From assembly GCA_018608735.1 (NCBI GenBank), contig JABAYZ010000088.1, forward strand, positions 1 to 10,232: 10,232 bases of DNA. Direction: 5' to 3'. A model generated the notes under the pieces. The model did no database searches. It saw only the letters and a list, made by a program, of their open reading frames with translations, and was not told the origin of the DNA. Source of the DNA: Flavobacteriaceae bacterium. GTDB taxonomy: Bacteria; Bacteroidota; Bacteroidia; Flavobacteriales; Flavobacteriaceae. How positions within the stretch are numbered: the stretch's first letter is position 1; the number at the start of each line of letters is the position of its first letter. Position numbers and translations under genes: made by a program. Shown piece by piece: positions 1 through 6,808 of this stretch.

Positions 1-1260
1 TTAGACAACACTTTTGTACATAATATGCGTACAGAAGCCATTAAACGCTTTGAAATTGAAGGCTTTCCTGCCAAAAAAGATGAGGCATGGAAATACACGT
101 CTTTAGGAAAAGTCTTGAAACAAGATTTTAGTGTATTTTCAAAAACAGAATCTGTACTTGAATATAAAGATGTTCAACCCTATTTTATAAATGATATTGA
201 CAGTTATAAAATTGTGTTTGTCGATGGAAAATATGCTTCTCATCTGTCGGAAACCACACATGAAGGTATTGATATTTGTTTAATGTCAGCGGCATTAACC
301 AAGCCCAAATATCGTGTAGTCATTGAAAATTATTTCAATAAAATCGTTGAAAAAAATGGCTTAACATCATTGAATACAGCGTTTTCAAATGAGGGTGCTT
401 ACATTCATATCACCAAAAATAAATTGGTTGAAAAACCAATTCAAATCATCCATTTTTCTACAGGCAATGAAGCTGCGCTTTTGCTACAACCAAGAAACTT
501 AATTGTGGTTGACGAAAATGCACATGTTCAGATTATTGAACGTCACCAAAGTCTCTCAGATAATCCAACCTTAACCAATTGTGTCACCGAAATTTTTGCA
601 GCCAAACGAGGGATTGTCGATTATTATAAAGTTCAAAATGATAAAGAAAATGCATCACTAATTGATAGCACTTTTATAGATCAAGAAAGAGAAAGTCACG
701 TCTCAGTTCATACCTTTAGTTTTGGCGGAAAATTGACCCGAAATAATTTGAACTTTTATCAGAATGGCGAATACATTGACTCCACTCTGAATGGTGTAAC
801 CATTATTGGAAACAAGCAACACGTGGATCACAACACATTGGTACATCACATTGAACCCAATTGCGAAAGTCATCAAGATTATAAAGGAATTTTTAGCGAT
901 AGCTCTATTGGTGTATTTAATGGAAAAGTTCTTGTTAATAAAGAAGCTCAAAAAACAAATGCATTTCAATCCAACAACAACCTGCTTGTCAATGACAAAG
1001 CAAGTATCAATACAAAACCTCAGTTAGAGATTTTTGCTGATGATGTGAAATGTTCACACGGTTGTACGATCGGACAGTTAGATGAAAATGCGCTGTTTTA
1101 TTTACGTGCACGTGGAATTCCTGAAAAAGAAGCCAAAGCACTTCTAATGTATGCTTTTGCAAATAACGTACTGGAAAGCGTTAAAATTCCACAACTTAAA
1201 AATAGAATTAATAAATTAATTGCCCTCAAATTAGGGGTTAATATTGGATTTGATTTATGA
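1..1260 (+). CDS. sufD: SufD, Fe-S cluster assembly scaffold subunit (5' end outside window)
   Basis: SufD is a cytoplasmic subunit of the SufBCD scaffold on which Fe-S clusters are built. The reading frame is open back to base 1: the eight codons before the ATG at 25 read LDNTFVHN. The segment after that ATG (RTEAI, then FPAKKDEAWKYTSL) is the usual interior start region of SufD, preceded in relatives by a short extra N-terminus. The ATG at 25 is therefore probably internal, and roughly 15-25 residues are missing to the left. The C-terminal SUF core domain ends with CSHGCTIGQLDENALFYL. Counting from the ATG at 25, C343 and H345 match the Cys-x-His at the SufB-SufD interface of E. coli (C358/H360). 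The gene overlaps sufS by 4 bp (ATGA), so the two are probably translationally coupled. SufB and SufC are expected upstream but are not in the window. Confidence 0.96.
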   Translation, partial: LDNTFVHNMRTEAIKRFEIEGFPAKKDEAWKYTSLGKVLKQDFSVFSKTESVLEYKDVQPYFINDIDSYKIVFVDGKYASHLSETTHEGIDICLMSAALTKPKYRVVIENYFNKIVEKNGLTSLNTAFSNEGAYIHITKNKLVEKPIQIIHFSTGNEAALLLQPRNLIVVDENAHVQIIERHQSLSDNPTLTNCVTEIFAAKRGIVDYYKVQNDKENASLIDSTFIDQERESHVSVHTFSFGGKLTRNNLNFYQNGEYIDSTLNGVTIIGNKQHVDHNTLVHHIEPNCESHQDYKGIFSDSSIGVFNGKVLVNKEAQKTNAFQSNNNLLVNDKASINTKPQLEIFADDVKCSHGCTIGQLDENALFYLRARGIPEKEAKALLMYAFANNVLESVKIPQLKNRINKLIALKLGVNIGFDL

Positions 1261-2498
1261 TGGAAGGCCAAGTATTAAATAATGCATTCGATGTTGAAAG
1301 GATTCGAAAAGATTTTCCAATCCTTTCAAGAACGGTTAATGGCAAACCGCTAATTTATCTTGATAATGCAGCAACTTCACAAACGCCTCAACAAGTTATT
1401 GATGTTATTGTAGACTATTATTCAAATTACAATGCAAATATTCATAGAGGTGTTCACACCTTAAGTCAGGAAGCTACAGATAAATATGAAGGCGCACGCC
1501 AAACGATTCAAAAGCATTTTAATGCAGCACATGCTCATGAAATTATTTTTACGTCAGGCACAACCCATAGTATAAATCTGGTAGCCAATGGATTTGCAAG
1601 TTTACTCACTAAGGACGATACAATTCTTGTGTCGGCACTAGAACACCACAGTAATATTGTGCCTTGGCAAATGCTTTGCGAAAAAACAAAAGCAACACTA
1701 AAAGTGATCCCAATGACTTCTGAAGGTGCCTTAGATATGGCCGCCTATGACGAGTTATTACTTTTAGCCCCAAAATTAGTTTTTGTCAATCATATCTCAA
1801 ATGCCCTAGGAACCATCAACCCTATTGAGGAGATGATTCAAAAAGCGCATCAGGTTGGTGCGGCGATACTAGTGGATGGTGCTCAAGCTTGCCCTCATAT
1901 TAAGCCTGATGTTCAGGCCTTAGATGTTGATTTTTATGTCACCTCGGGTCACAAAATGTGCGGCCCTACAGGAGTAGGAATGTTATATGCAAAAGAATCA
2001 TGGTTACATAAACTACCCCCATATCAAGGCGGGGGAGAAATGATTGATGAGGTCACCTTTGAAAAAAGTACCTATGCAGGTCTGCCTCATAAGTTTGAAG
2101 CTGGAACGCCAAACATTTGTGGAGGCATTGCTTTTGGTGCCGCGATTGACTATATGAATTCGATTGGTTTTGAAGCAATTGCCGCTTATGAGCATGAACT
2201 TTTGGAGTATGCTACCGATAAAATGAATGCCATTGATGGAATGCTTATTTATGGTCCAAAAACAGATAAAACTTCGGTGATTTCTTTTAATATAGAAGGC
2301 GTTCATGCTTATGACATTGGCACTATTGTCGATAAACTTGGGATTGCTATTCGTACAGGACAACACTGTGCTCAACCTATAATGGATTACTTTAAAGTTT
2401 CAGGAACTGCGAGAGCTTCCTTTTCTTTTTACAATACCAAAAAAGAAATAGATACCTTGGTAGAAGGGCTTGAAAAAGCAGCGATGATGTTGCGTTAG
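1257..2498 (+). CDS. sufS: SufS, group II cysteine desulfurase
   Basis: PLP-dependent cysteine desulfurase that converts cysteine to alanine and holds the sulfur as a persulfide for Fe-S assembly. At 413 residues it is full length for SufS (E. coli 406). The PLP lysine is K233 in TSGHKMCGPTGVG, and the persulfide cysteine is C371 in RTGQHCAQP. H130 in EHHSN and R386 in TARASFSFYN also lie exactly 7 residues after the E. coli active-site positions H123, K226, C364 and R379. YLDNAATSQTP (34-44) is the family's N-terminal signature. The RxGxHCAQP form marks group II (SufS/CsdA) rather than IscS/NifS. The start is the ATG overlapping the sufD stop; a second ATG follows directly, so the true start could be one codon later. 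The enzyme is expected to pass sulfur to SufE, encoded two genes downstream. Confidence 0.98.
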   Translation: MMEGQVLNNAFDVERIRKDFPILSRTVNGKPLIYLDNAATSQTPQQVIDVIVDYYSNYNANIHRGVHTLSQEATDKYEGARQTIQKHFNAAHAHEIIFTSGTTHSINLVANGFASLLTKDDTILVSALEHHSNIVPWQMLCEKTKATLKVIPMTSEGALDMAAYDELLLLAPKLVFVNHISNALGTINPIEEMIQKAHQVGAAILVDGAQACPHIKPDVQALDVDFYVTSGHKMCGPTGVGMLYAKESWLHKLPPYQGGGEMIDEVTFEKSTYAGLPHKFEAGTPNICGGIAFGAAIDYMNSIGFEAIAAYEHELLEYATDKMNAIDGMLIYGPKTDKTSVISFNIEGVHAYDIGTIVDKLGIAIRTGQHCAQPIMDYFKVSGTARASFSFYNTKKEIDTLVEGLEKAAMMLR

Positions 2499-2535
2499 TT
2501 TACACAATTAGTGCATTTAAAAAAATAAATAGTAC

Positions 2536-2543
2536 TACATTTT
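2536..2543 (+). promoter_or_regulatory. weak candidate -7 box before the lipoprotein gene
   Basis: TACATTTT matches 7 of 8 positions of the Bacteroidota -7 consensus TAnnTTTG and lies 21 bp before the ATG at 2565. No good TTTG -33 element stands at the usual spacing. The gene may equally be transcribed by read-through from sufS, since the 66-bp gap shows no clear terminator. Confidence 0.25.
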
Positions 2544-2564
2544 ACTAAAAAAACATTTTTACAC

Positions 2565-3020
2565 ATGAAACTACTTGCCACATATTTTACATGGATTGTT
2601 TTAGTTGCTAGCTGTAATTCAAAAAAAATCGTGGCGTCCAAAAATACGGATACTAACTCGAAGCAACAGCAAACAACACTAACCTATAATGCATTTACCC
2701 GCGGTTTTTTTCAAGAACTAATTATCACTAAAAATAATTTCACTGTATATAAAGACTTTGAAAAGCTAAATCCCATTTCGAAAGATTTAGACCTCAAAAA
2801 ATGGAGAAACTGTTTGGAGTTATTAGATCAAATTAACCTCAAGGATTTGCCAAATCTAAAATCGCCTACCAATCGCAGGCAGTTTGATGGCGCCGCTTTT
2901 GCACAATTGACCGTGATTCAAAATGGAGATACAATTCAATCCAGTCGTTTTGACCATAAGTCCCCTCCTGCTGAGATAAAACCTTTAGTAGAATATATAT
3001 TATCTATACAAGAAAATTAA
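2565..3020 (+). CDS. small uncharacterised lipoprotein within the suf locus
   Basis: A 151-residue protein of unknown function. The N-terminus is a lipoprotein signal peptide: MKLL, a hydrophobic stretch to residue 14, then lipobox VASC with acylated C17, followed by N-S-K-K. Mature protein is therefore expected to be anchored in the cell envelope, probably at the outer membrane. After a low-complexity linker (about 18-38, rich in K, N, T and Q), residues 39-150 look like one small globular alpha/beta domain. Notable parts are TYNAFTRGFFQELIIT, KWRNCLELLDQINLKDLPNLKSPT, and a C-terminal RFDHKSPPAEIKPLVEYIL. I recall similar proteins in flavobacteria but no assigned function. It sits 66 bp after sufS and 31 bp before sufE, on the same strand. 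A lipoprotein has no obvious place in cytoplasmic Fe-S assembly, so it may be only a passenger. Gene reality is well supported; function is not. Confidence 0.88.
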   Translation: MKLLATYFTWIVLVASCNSKKIVASKNTDTNSKQQQTTLTYNAFTRGFFQELIITKNNFTVYKDFEKLNPISKDLDLKKWRNCLELLDQINLKDLPNLKSPTNRRQFDGAAFAQLTVIQNGDTIQSSRFDHKSPPAEIKPLVEYILSIQEN

Positions 3021-3039
3021 AATTCCAATTTAAGAATTG

Positions 3040-3047
3040 TATTTTTG
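3040..3047 (+). promoter_or_regulatory. candidate -7 box of sufE, very close to the start codon
   Basis: TATTTTTG fits the TAnnTTTG consensus exactly and ends only 4 bp before the sufE ATG at 3052. If it is used, transcription would begin at or next to the start codon, giving a leaderless or nearly leaderless mRNA. No clear TTTG -33 element is seen 17-23 bp upstream; the area reads TTAA. It would allow sufE, the DUF59 gene and the DUF2480 gene to be expressed apart from sufDS. Confidence 0.45.
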
Positions 3048-3051
3048 CAGT

Positions 3052-3477
3052 ATGAAAATTGAAACGATACAAGCGGATTTAATAGATGAGTTTTCCATGT
3101 TTGACGATTGGATGGAACGTTATGAGTATATGATCGAATTGGGAAAATCACTACCCCTGATTGATTCAGCGTTTAAAACTGAGGATACGATCATCAAAGG
3201 GTGTCAGAGTAAAGTATGGCTTCACGCAGCTCTAGAAAACGAAAAAATAGTATTTTCTGCCGACAGTGATGCGATTATTACAAAAGGAATTGTGGCCATT
3301 CTGATTCGGGTATTTTCAAACCAGAGCCCTGAGACAATATTAAAAACCAATACGGATTTCATTGACGAAATTGGTCTAAAAGAACACTTGTCACCTACCC
3401 GAGCCAACGGATTGGTGAGCATGATAAAAAAAATAAAAATGTATGCACTTGCATACCAAACACAAATAGGATTATGA
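3052..3477 (+). CDS. sufE: SufE, cysteine desulfurase sulfur acceptor
   Basis: SufE takes persulfide sulfur from the SufS active-site cysteine, stimulates SufS, and hands the sulfur to the SufBCD scaffold in the cytoplasm. The 141-residue product has the typical SufE beginning (DEFSMFDDWMERYEYMIELG) and the acceptor cysteine C51 in IIKGCQSKVWL, the same number as in E. coli SufE. The C-terminal LKEHLSPTRANGLVSMI motif is also typical. I chose the ATG at 3052, giving MKIETIQ. An in-frame TTG at 3037 would add five residues (the first would be M-Y-F-C-S) but lies inside a -7 box-like sequence and is unlikely to be coding. The gene overlaps the next one by 4 bp (ATGA). Confidence 0.97.
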   Translation: MKIETIQADLIDEFSMFDDWMERYEYMIELGKSLPLIDSAFKTEDTIIKGCQSKVWLHAALENEKIVFSADSDAIITKGIVAILIRVFSNQSPETILKTNTDFIDEIGLKEHLSPTRANGLVSMIKKIKMYALAYQTQIGL

Positions 3478-3800
3478 GTACCGAAGAAATTGACGTAAAC
3501 GCTTTAGGAGAAAAAATAGTTCGTGTAATAAAAACTATATTTGATCCGGAAATCCCTGTGGATATTTATGAATTAGGATTAATTTATGATGTGTTCGTAA
3601 ATGAAGATTATGAGGTCAAAATTCTAATGACTTTAACAACGCCAAACTGTCCAGTAGCAGAGACGCTACCTTTGGAAGTAGAAGAAAAAGTGAAATCCAT
3701 CGACGCCGTTAAAGATGCTGAAGTTGAAATCACTTTTGATCCACCATGGACGCAGGATTTGATGAGTGAAGAAGCTAAACTAGAACTTGGATTGTTGTAA
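3474..3800 (+). CDS. SufT/PaaD-like DUF59 (MIP18-family) Fe-S assembly protein
   Basis: A 108-residue protein that is essentially one MIP18/DUF59 domain. The signature DPEIPVDIYELGLIYDV (24-40) is followed by MTLTTPNCPVAETLP, where C59 is the conserved reactive cysteine, and by VEITFDPPWTQDLMSEEAK near the end. Members of this family act as accessory factors in Fe-S cluster maturation or delivery (SufT in Gram-positive bacteria, PaaD in phenylacetate oxidation, MIP18/CIA2 in eukaryotes). A free-standing copy in a SUF operon points to general Fe-S maturation rather than PaaD's specialised role. No paa genes are present. It is translationally coupled to sufE by ATGA and lies 2 bp before the DUF2480 gene. 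I leave the symbol blank because sufT is used for a differently organised protein. Confidence 0.93.
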   Translation: MSTEEIDVNALGEKIVRVIKTIFDPEIPVDIYELGLIYDVFVNEDYEVKILMTLTTPNCPVAETLPLEVEEKVKSIDAVKDAEVEITFDPPWTQDLMSEEAKLELGLL

Positions 3801-3802
3801 TA

Positions 3803-4309
3803 ATGAAAACTGGTGAAATTGTAAATCGCGTTGCAAACAGTGTCTTAGTCACTGTTGATTTGGAAGACTATTACCCTCAAGGCCCTCGAGTTTTATTTGA
3901 TATTAAAGACTGGCTATACGAAGGCTTAGTCCTTCGTGAAAAAGAATTTAGAACCTTTGTAAAGACACATGATTGGTCCATCTACAAAAACCAATACATT
4001 GCATTACATTGCACCTCCGATGCTATCATTCCTGGCTGGGCGTACATGCTTGTTAGGCTTCAACTTTCAAACATTGCCAAACACGTTGTAATTGGCGACT
4101 TAGAGGCTTTAGAAACCTCTTTATACCAAACCATCATTACTGATTTGGATGTTAATTTTTGTGAAAATAAGCCTGTAATTATCAAAGGCTGTTCTAACAA
4201 ACCTGTACCTGAAAATGCCTATCTTTTTTTGATTGATAAATTGCAGCCAATCGCAAAATCAATTCTATATGGCGAAGCCTGTTCTTCTGTACCTTTGTAT
4301 AAAAAATAA
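3803..4309 (+). CDS. DUF2480 family protein, possible Fe-S/sulfur-linked factor
   Basis: A 168-residue cytoplasmic-looking protein with no signal peptide or membrane segment. I recognise it as DUF2480, a family largely confined to Bacteroidota and without an established function. The features resembling family hallmarks are DLEDYYPQGPRVLFDIKDWLYEG (19-41), the ALHCTSDAIIPGWAYMLV block with C70, and a C-terminal half with IIKGCSNKPVPENAYL (C130) and GEACSSVPLYK (C160). C120 (NFCEN) is a fourth cysteine. Three cysteines in motif-like blocks beside SUF genes suggest binding of a cluster, a metal or persulfide; this is inference. The gene starts 2 bp after the DUF59 stop, so it should share its transcript. 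No clear terminator follows; the next gene has its own promoter. Confidence 0.9.
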   Translation: MKTGEIVNRVANSVLVTVDLEDYYPQGPRVLFDIKDWLYEGLVLREKEFRTFVKTHDWSIYKNQYIALHCTSDAIIPGWAYMLVRLQLSNIAKHVVIGDLEALETSLYQTIITDLDVNFCENKPVIIKGCSNKPVPENAYLFLIDKLQPIAKSILYGEACSSVPLYKK

Positions 4310-4332
4310 ATAAAGGATTCTTTTCTTTTAGA

Positions 4333-4363
4333 TTTATCGATTTAGTTCAATTTTATATATTTG
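4333..4363 (+). promoter_or_regulatory. promoter of the DUF3078 gene
   Basis: The -7 box TATATTTG at 4356-4363 fits TAnnTTTG exactly. TTTA at 4333-4336 stands 19 bp upstream, as a -33 element (TTTG consensus) should. Transcription would start around 4368-4370, leaving a leader of about 25 nt. The leader has no Shine-Dalgarno sequence, as is normal in this phylum. Confidence 0.6.
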
Positions 4364-4395
4364 CACTTAATTTAAACCCCAAAACCTACAATCAC

Positions 4396-5247
4396 ATGAA
4401 AAAATTTATTTTAATTTTAGCTTTAATTTCTCAATTTCACAACCTCTCTGCTCAAGATTCTACAGAAGAACTTAGCGACACAGCTGTTTGGACCAAAGGA
4501 GGTACGTTTACTTTTTTATTAAATCAATCTACCTTTGAAAACTGGGTTGCTGGAGGGGTAAGTAGCGTTTCGGGAGCCGTTGGTGTCAATTATGATTTTA
4601 ATTATATAAAAAAGGACTGGTCTTGGGATAATAAAATCATAGCTGCTTTTGGAATTACAAAAATTAAAGATCAAGACATTCAAAAATCCGATGACCGTCT
4701 AGAATGGAATTCTGTATTGGGAAAAAAAGCAAAAGGCTATTGGTTTTACTCCGCATTCCTTAATTTCAAAACACAATTTACAGATGACTTGGATAGCGAC
4801 ACCAAAGGCCCCACTCAATTTTTATCTCCTGCATACTTACAACTTGGTCCAGGAATATTGTGGAAAAAAAGCGATAATCTAAAAGTGAATATCGCCCCTG
4901 CAACTACCAAATTAATTGTTGTAGACAAAAATCTCACCCTACCTGACGCTGCATATTTTGGCGTGGATGAAGGAAAAAGCACTCGTTTTGAGTTTGGTGC
5001 TTCGGTAGGTGCATATTACAAATTTGATTTGATGAAAAATATCTCAATGGAAAATATTTTAAACCTCTATTCCAATTATCTTGAAGACCCCCAAAATGTA
5101 GATCTTGATTACACTATGAATTTAGTCATGAATATTAACACATACATTTCAACTACGTTGGCCTATCAAACCATCTATGATGACAATGCTTTTGAAGGCT
5201 TACAAACGCGACAAGTGTTTGGACTGGGACTGAATTATAATTTCTAA
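4396..5247 (+). CDS. DUF3078 family outer-membrane beta-barrel protein
   Basis: A 283-residue exported protein. Residues 1-19 form a signal peptide (MKK, hydrophobic core, LSA before Q20). NQSTFENWVAGGVSSVSG (43-60) is the recognisable start of DUF3078. The rest alternates polar and hydrophobic residues in strands rich in aromatic amino acids (WSWDNKIIAAFGI, GYWFYSAFLNFKTQF, FEFGASVGAYYKFDL) and ends GLGLNYNF. That terminal strand with a last phenylalanine is characteristic of outer-membrane barrels. The role of DUF3078 is not established, and no substrate can be read from the sequence. It has its own promoter and a strong terminator 11 bp after the stop, so it is probably a single-gene unit unrelated to the suf genes before it. 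Confidence 0.9.
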   Translation: MKKFILILALISQFHNLSAQDSTEELSDTAVWTKGGTFTFLLNQSTFENWVAGGVSSVSGAVGVNYDFNYIKKDWSWDNKIIAAFGITKIKDQDIQKSDDRLEWNSVLGKKAKGYWFYSAFLNFKTQFTDDLDSDTKGPTQFLSPAYLQLGPGILWKKSDNLKVNIAPATTKLIVVDKNLTLPDAAYFGVDEGKSTRFEFGASVGAYYKFDLMKNISMENILNLYSNYLEDPQNVDLDYTMNLVMNINTYISTTLAYQTIYDDNAFEGLQTRQVFGLGLNYNF

Positions 5248-5258
5248 AAACTCTGCAT

Positions 5259-5286
5259 AAAAAATCCCGCATTAGCGGGATTTTTT
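5259..5286. terminator. bidirectional terminator between the DUF3078 gene and hflX
   Basis: A perfect 12-bp stem, AAAAAATCCCGC paired with GCGGGATTTTTT around the loop ATTA. The GC core flanked by A-run and T-run makes an intrinsic terminator on either strand. It lies 11 bp after the DUF3078 stop and 1 bp beyond the hflX stop, so it serves both converging genes. Confidence 0.93.
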
Positions 5287-5287
5287 A

Positions 5288-6502
5288 TTACTCTATACTA
5301 TCTTCATAATCGGGATACAAAAAACTATTGTACGGAAAACGTTTGACATGAATTTCGCGAACGGTCTGGTATACACGTTTTTTAAAGTCTTCTAAATTCT
5401 CTTTGTTAAGTGCAGAAATAAACAGTGAATTTTCACCAATCTTGGACATCCAAGTGGACTTCCATTCGTCTATAGAATAGTGTGCCGCAGTACGAACCGC
5501 AATCAAATCGGTGTCGTCAAAAGGCTCAGCTTTATAGGCATCAATTTTATTAAACACCATGAGTGTTGGGGTGTCCAATGCATTAATTTCTCCTAATATG
5601 AGGTTTACGGATGCTATATGTTCTTCAAAATTAGGGTGAGAAATATCCACCACATGGAGTAGTAAGTCCGACTCCCTGACCTCATCCAAGGTGCTTTTAA
5701 AAGAATCTACCAGTTGTGTTGGTAACTTTCTAATAAACCCTACGGTATCGCTCATCAAAAAAGGTAAGTTTTTAACGACCACTTTTCGAACAGTGGTGTC
5801 TAAAGTTGCAAATAGCTTGTTTTCAGCAAACACATCCGATTTACTAATCACGTTCATTAAAGTTGATTTACCAACATTGGTATACCCCACAAGGGCAACT
5901 CGAACCATAGCACCACGATTTCCGCGTTGCACCGACATTTGCTTGTCAATTTTTTTAATCTTAGCCTTTAAAAGTGCTATTTTTTCTCTTACGATACGCC
6001 GATCTGTTTCAATTTCAGTTTCCCCTGGCCCACGCATTCCAATACCTCCTTTTTGTCTTTCGAGGTGCGTCCACATTCCTTTTAATCGGGGTAATAAATA
6101 TTCACACTGTGCCAATTCTACTTGAGTACGGGCATAACTTGTTTGTGCGCGTTGAGCAAAAATATCGAGAATAAGGTTGGTGCGATCTAAAACTTTACAA
6201 TTTAATATTTTACTAATATTGCGTTCTTGTGCAGAAGACAATTCGTCATCAAAAATGGCAGTACCTACTTTATGTTCCTCAATATACAGACGTAATTCTT
6301 CCATTTTCCCAGTACCAATAAAGGTTTTAGGGTTAGGCTTTTCCATTTTTTGGGTGAAGCGCCGTAAGACCTCTCCACCTGCAGTGTAAGTAAGGAATTC
6401 AAGCTCTTCTAAGTATTCTTTAGATTTGGTCTCATCTTGAGATTTTGTAATCACCCCAATCAAAACGGCTTTTTCTAAACCAATATCTTTTTTCTCTATC
6501 AT
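5288..6502 (-). CDS. hflX: HflX, ribosome-associated GTPase
   Basis: HflX binds ribosomes and, in E. coli, splits stalled or stress-arrested 70S ribosomes; in other bacteria it works as an anti-association or rescue factor. The 404-residue product has the N-terminal HflX domain (about 10-150, with FIGTGKMEEL), a helical linker, and the glycine-rich loop GGIGMRGPGETEIETDRR (152-169). The G domain follows: G1 GYTNVGKST (206-214), G2 in FATLDTT (231-237), G3 DTVG (252-255), G4 NKID (318-321) and G5 SAL (363-365). All nucleotide-binding motifs look intact. Length is close to E. coli HflX (426). The ATG at 6502 is well placed behind a good -7 box. The gene stands alone on this strand, with no hfq, hflK or hflC neighbour as in E. 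coli. Confidence 0.97.
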   Translation of the reverse strand: MIEKKDIGLEKAVLIGVITKSQDETKSKEYLEELEFLTYTAGGEVLRRFTQKMEKPNPKTFIGTGKMEELRLYIEEHKVGTAIFDDELSSAQERNISKILNCKVLDRTNLILDIFAQRAQTSYARTQVELAQCEYLLPRLKGMWTHLERQKGGIGMRGPGETEIETDRRIVREKIALLKAKIKKIDKQMSVQRGNRGAMVRVALVGYTNVGKSTLMNVISKSDVFAENKLFATLDTTVRKVVVKNLPFLMSDTVGFIRKLPTQLVDSFKSTLDEVRESDLLLHVVDISHPNFEEHIASVNLILGEINALDTPTLMVFNKIDAYKAEPFDDTDLIAVRTAAHYSIDEWKSTWMSKIGENSLFISALNKENLEDFKKRVYQTVREIHVKRFPYNSFLYPDYEDSIE

Positions 6503-6516
6503 ATAAATGTATTGGT

Positions 6517-6524
6517 CAAAGGTA
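6517..6524 (-). promoter_or_regulatory. -7 box of the hflX promoter
   Basis: On the minus strand this reads TACCTTTG, an exact match to TAnnTTTG, 14 bp before the hflX ATG. The resulting leader would be only about 8-10 nt. A TTTG lies at 6554-6551, but the 26-bp spacer is longer than the usual 17-23 bp, so the -33 element is uncertain. Confidence 0.6.
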
Positions 6525-6588
6525 AAAATTAATAGCTAGATTGAATCATTCAAAATTTAAATATTTACTTAAGTTAGGTTGTTAAAGC

Positions 6589-6621
6589 AGTGCTTTTAAT
6601 CGAACTAAAGTGCTTTTAATC
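6589..6621. repeat. two perfect 13-bp direct repeats, 20 bp apart
   Basis: AGTGCTTTTAATC occurs at 6589-6601 and again at 6609-6621, with 7 bp between copies. The 20-bp period is close to two helical turns, so a protein could bind both copies on one face of the DNA. Around the first copy there is also a dyad AAAGCA-G-TGCTTT (6585-6597); around the second a shorter AAAG-TG-CTTT. The repeats lie 65-100 bp upstream of the hflX -7 box and upstream of the possible porP promoter, so they could be operator sites for either gene. That function is inference. Confidence 0.6.
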
Positions 6622-6662
6622 TATTATATAGTGGTTGGTTCAATTTAAAATAGATAAAAAAT

Positions 6663-6670
6663 TAACTTCG
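6663..6670 (+). promoter_or_regulatory. weak candidate -7 box for the porP-porE operon
   Basis: TAACTTCG differs from TAnnTTTG at one position. TTGG at 6635-6638 lies upstream but with a 24-bp spacer. If it is used, the leader before porP would be about 150 nt. A closer one-mismatch alternative, TAGTTCTG, occurs at 6783-6790. Neither is convincing. Confidence 0.3.
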
Positions 6671-6779
6671 CTCATATACCAATTTAAACCTTTAACAAAC
6701 CATTCTCAACAAAAGACTTGTTTTTACATAAATGGATTGAAAACAACGCATTGAGGTAGTTCCTTTAGAGGACTCCTAA

Positions 6780-6808
6780 TGTTAGTTCTGTTGTGCTCAC
6801 ATCTAACA
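6780..6808 (+). promoter_or_regulatory. possible hairpin in the porP leader
   Basis: TGTTAG (6780-6785) can pair with CTAACA (6803-6808), enclosing 17 nt and ending 16 nt before the porP start codon. A 6-bp AU-rich stem with a long loop is marginal and could be chance. If real, it would sit where it could affect translation initiation. Confidence 0.25.

Noticed and set aside
703..969. 88-codon open frame on the minus strand inside sufD
   Set aside because: It lies wholly within a strongly conserved SufD frame and shows no family resemblance or promoter; treated as a shadow frame.
2013..2375. 120-codon open frame on the minus strand inside sufS
   Set aside because: Antisense to the intact PLP-enzyme frame; its composition is what an antisense reading of sufS would give, and nothing supports expression.
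2529..2546. TAGTA/TACTA dyad between sufS and the lipoprotein gene, considered as a terminator
   Set aside because: Five AT-only base pairs cannot form a stable terminator; the A-run follows, not a U-run.
4310..4332. Possible terminator after the DUF2480 gene
   Set aside because: T-rich sequence is present but there is no GC-containing stem; read-through into the DUF3078 gene cannot be excluded.
5691..6389. Several + strand open frames opposite hflX
   Set aside because: All are antisense to a complete HflX with every G motif intact, and none has a recognisable product.
6708..6725. AACAA/TTGTT dyad followed by a T-run as an attenuator before porP
   Set aside because: The stem has only five pairs and one GC pair, too weak to call as a terminator; kept only as a note on the leader.
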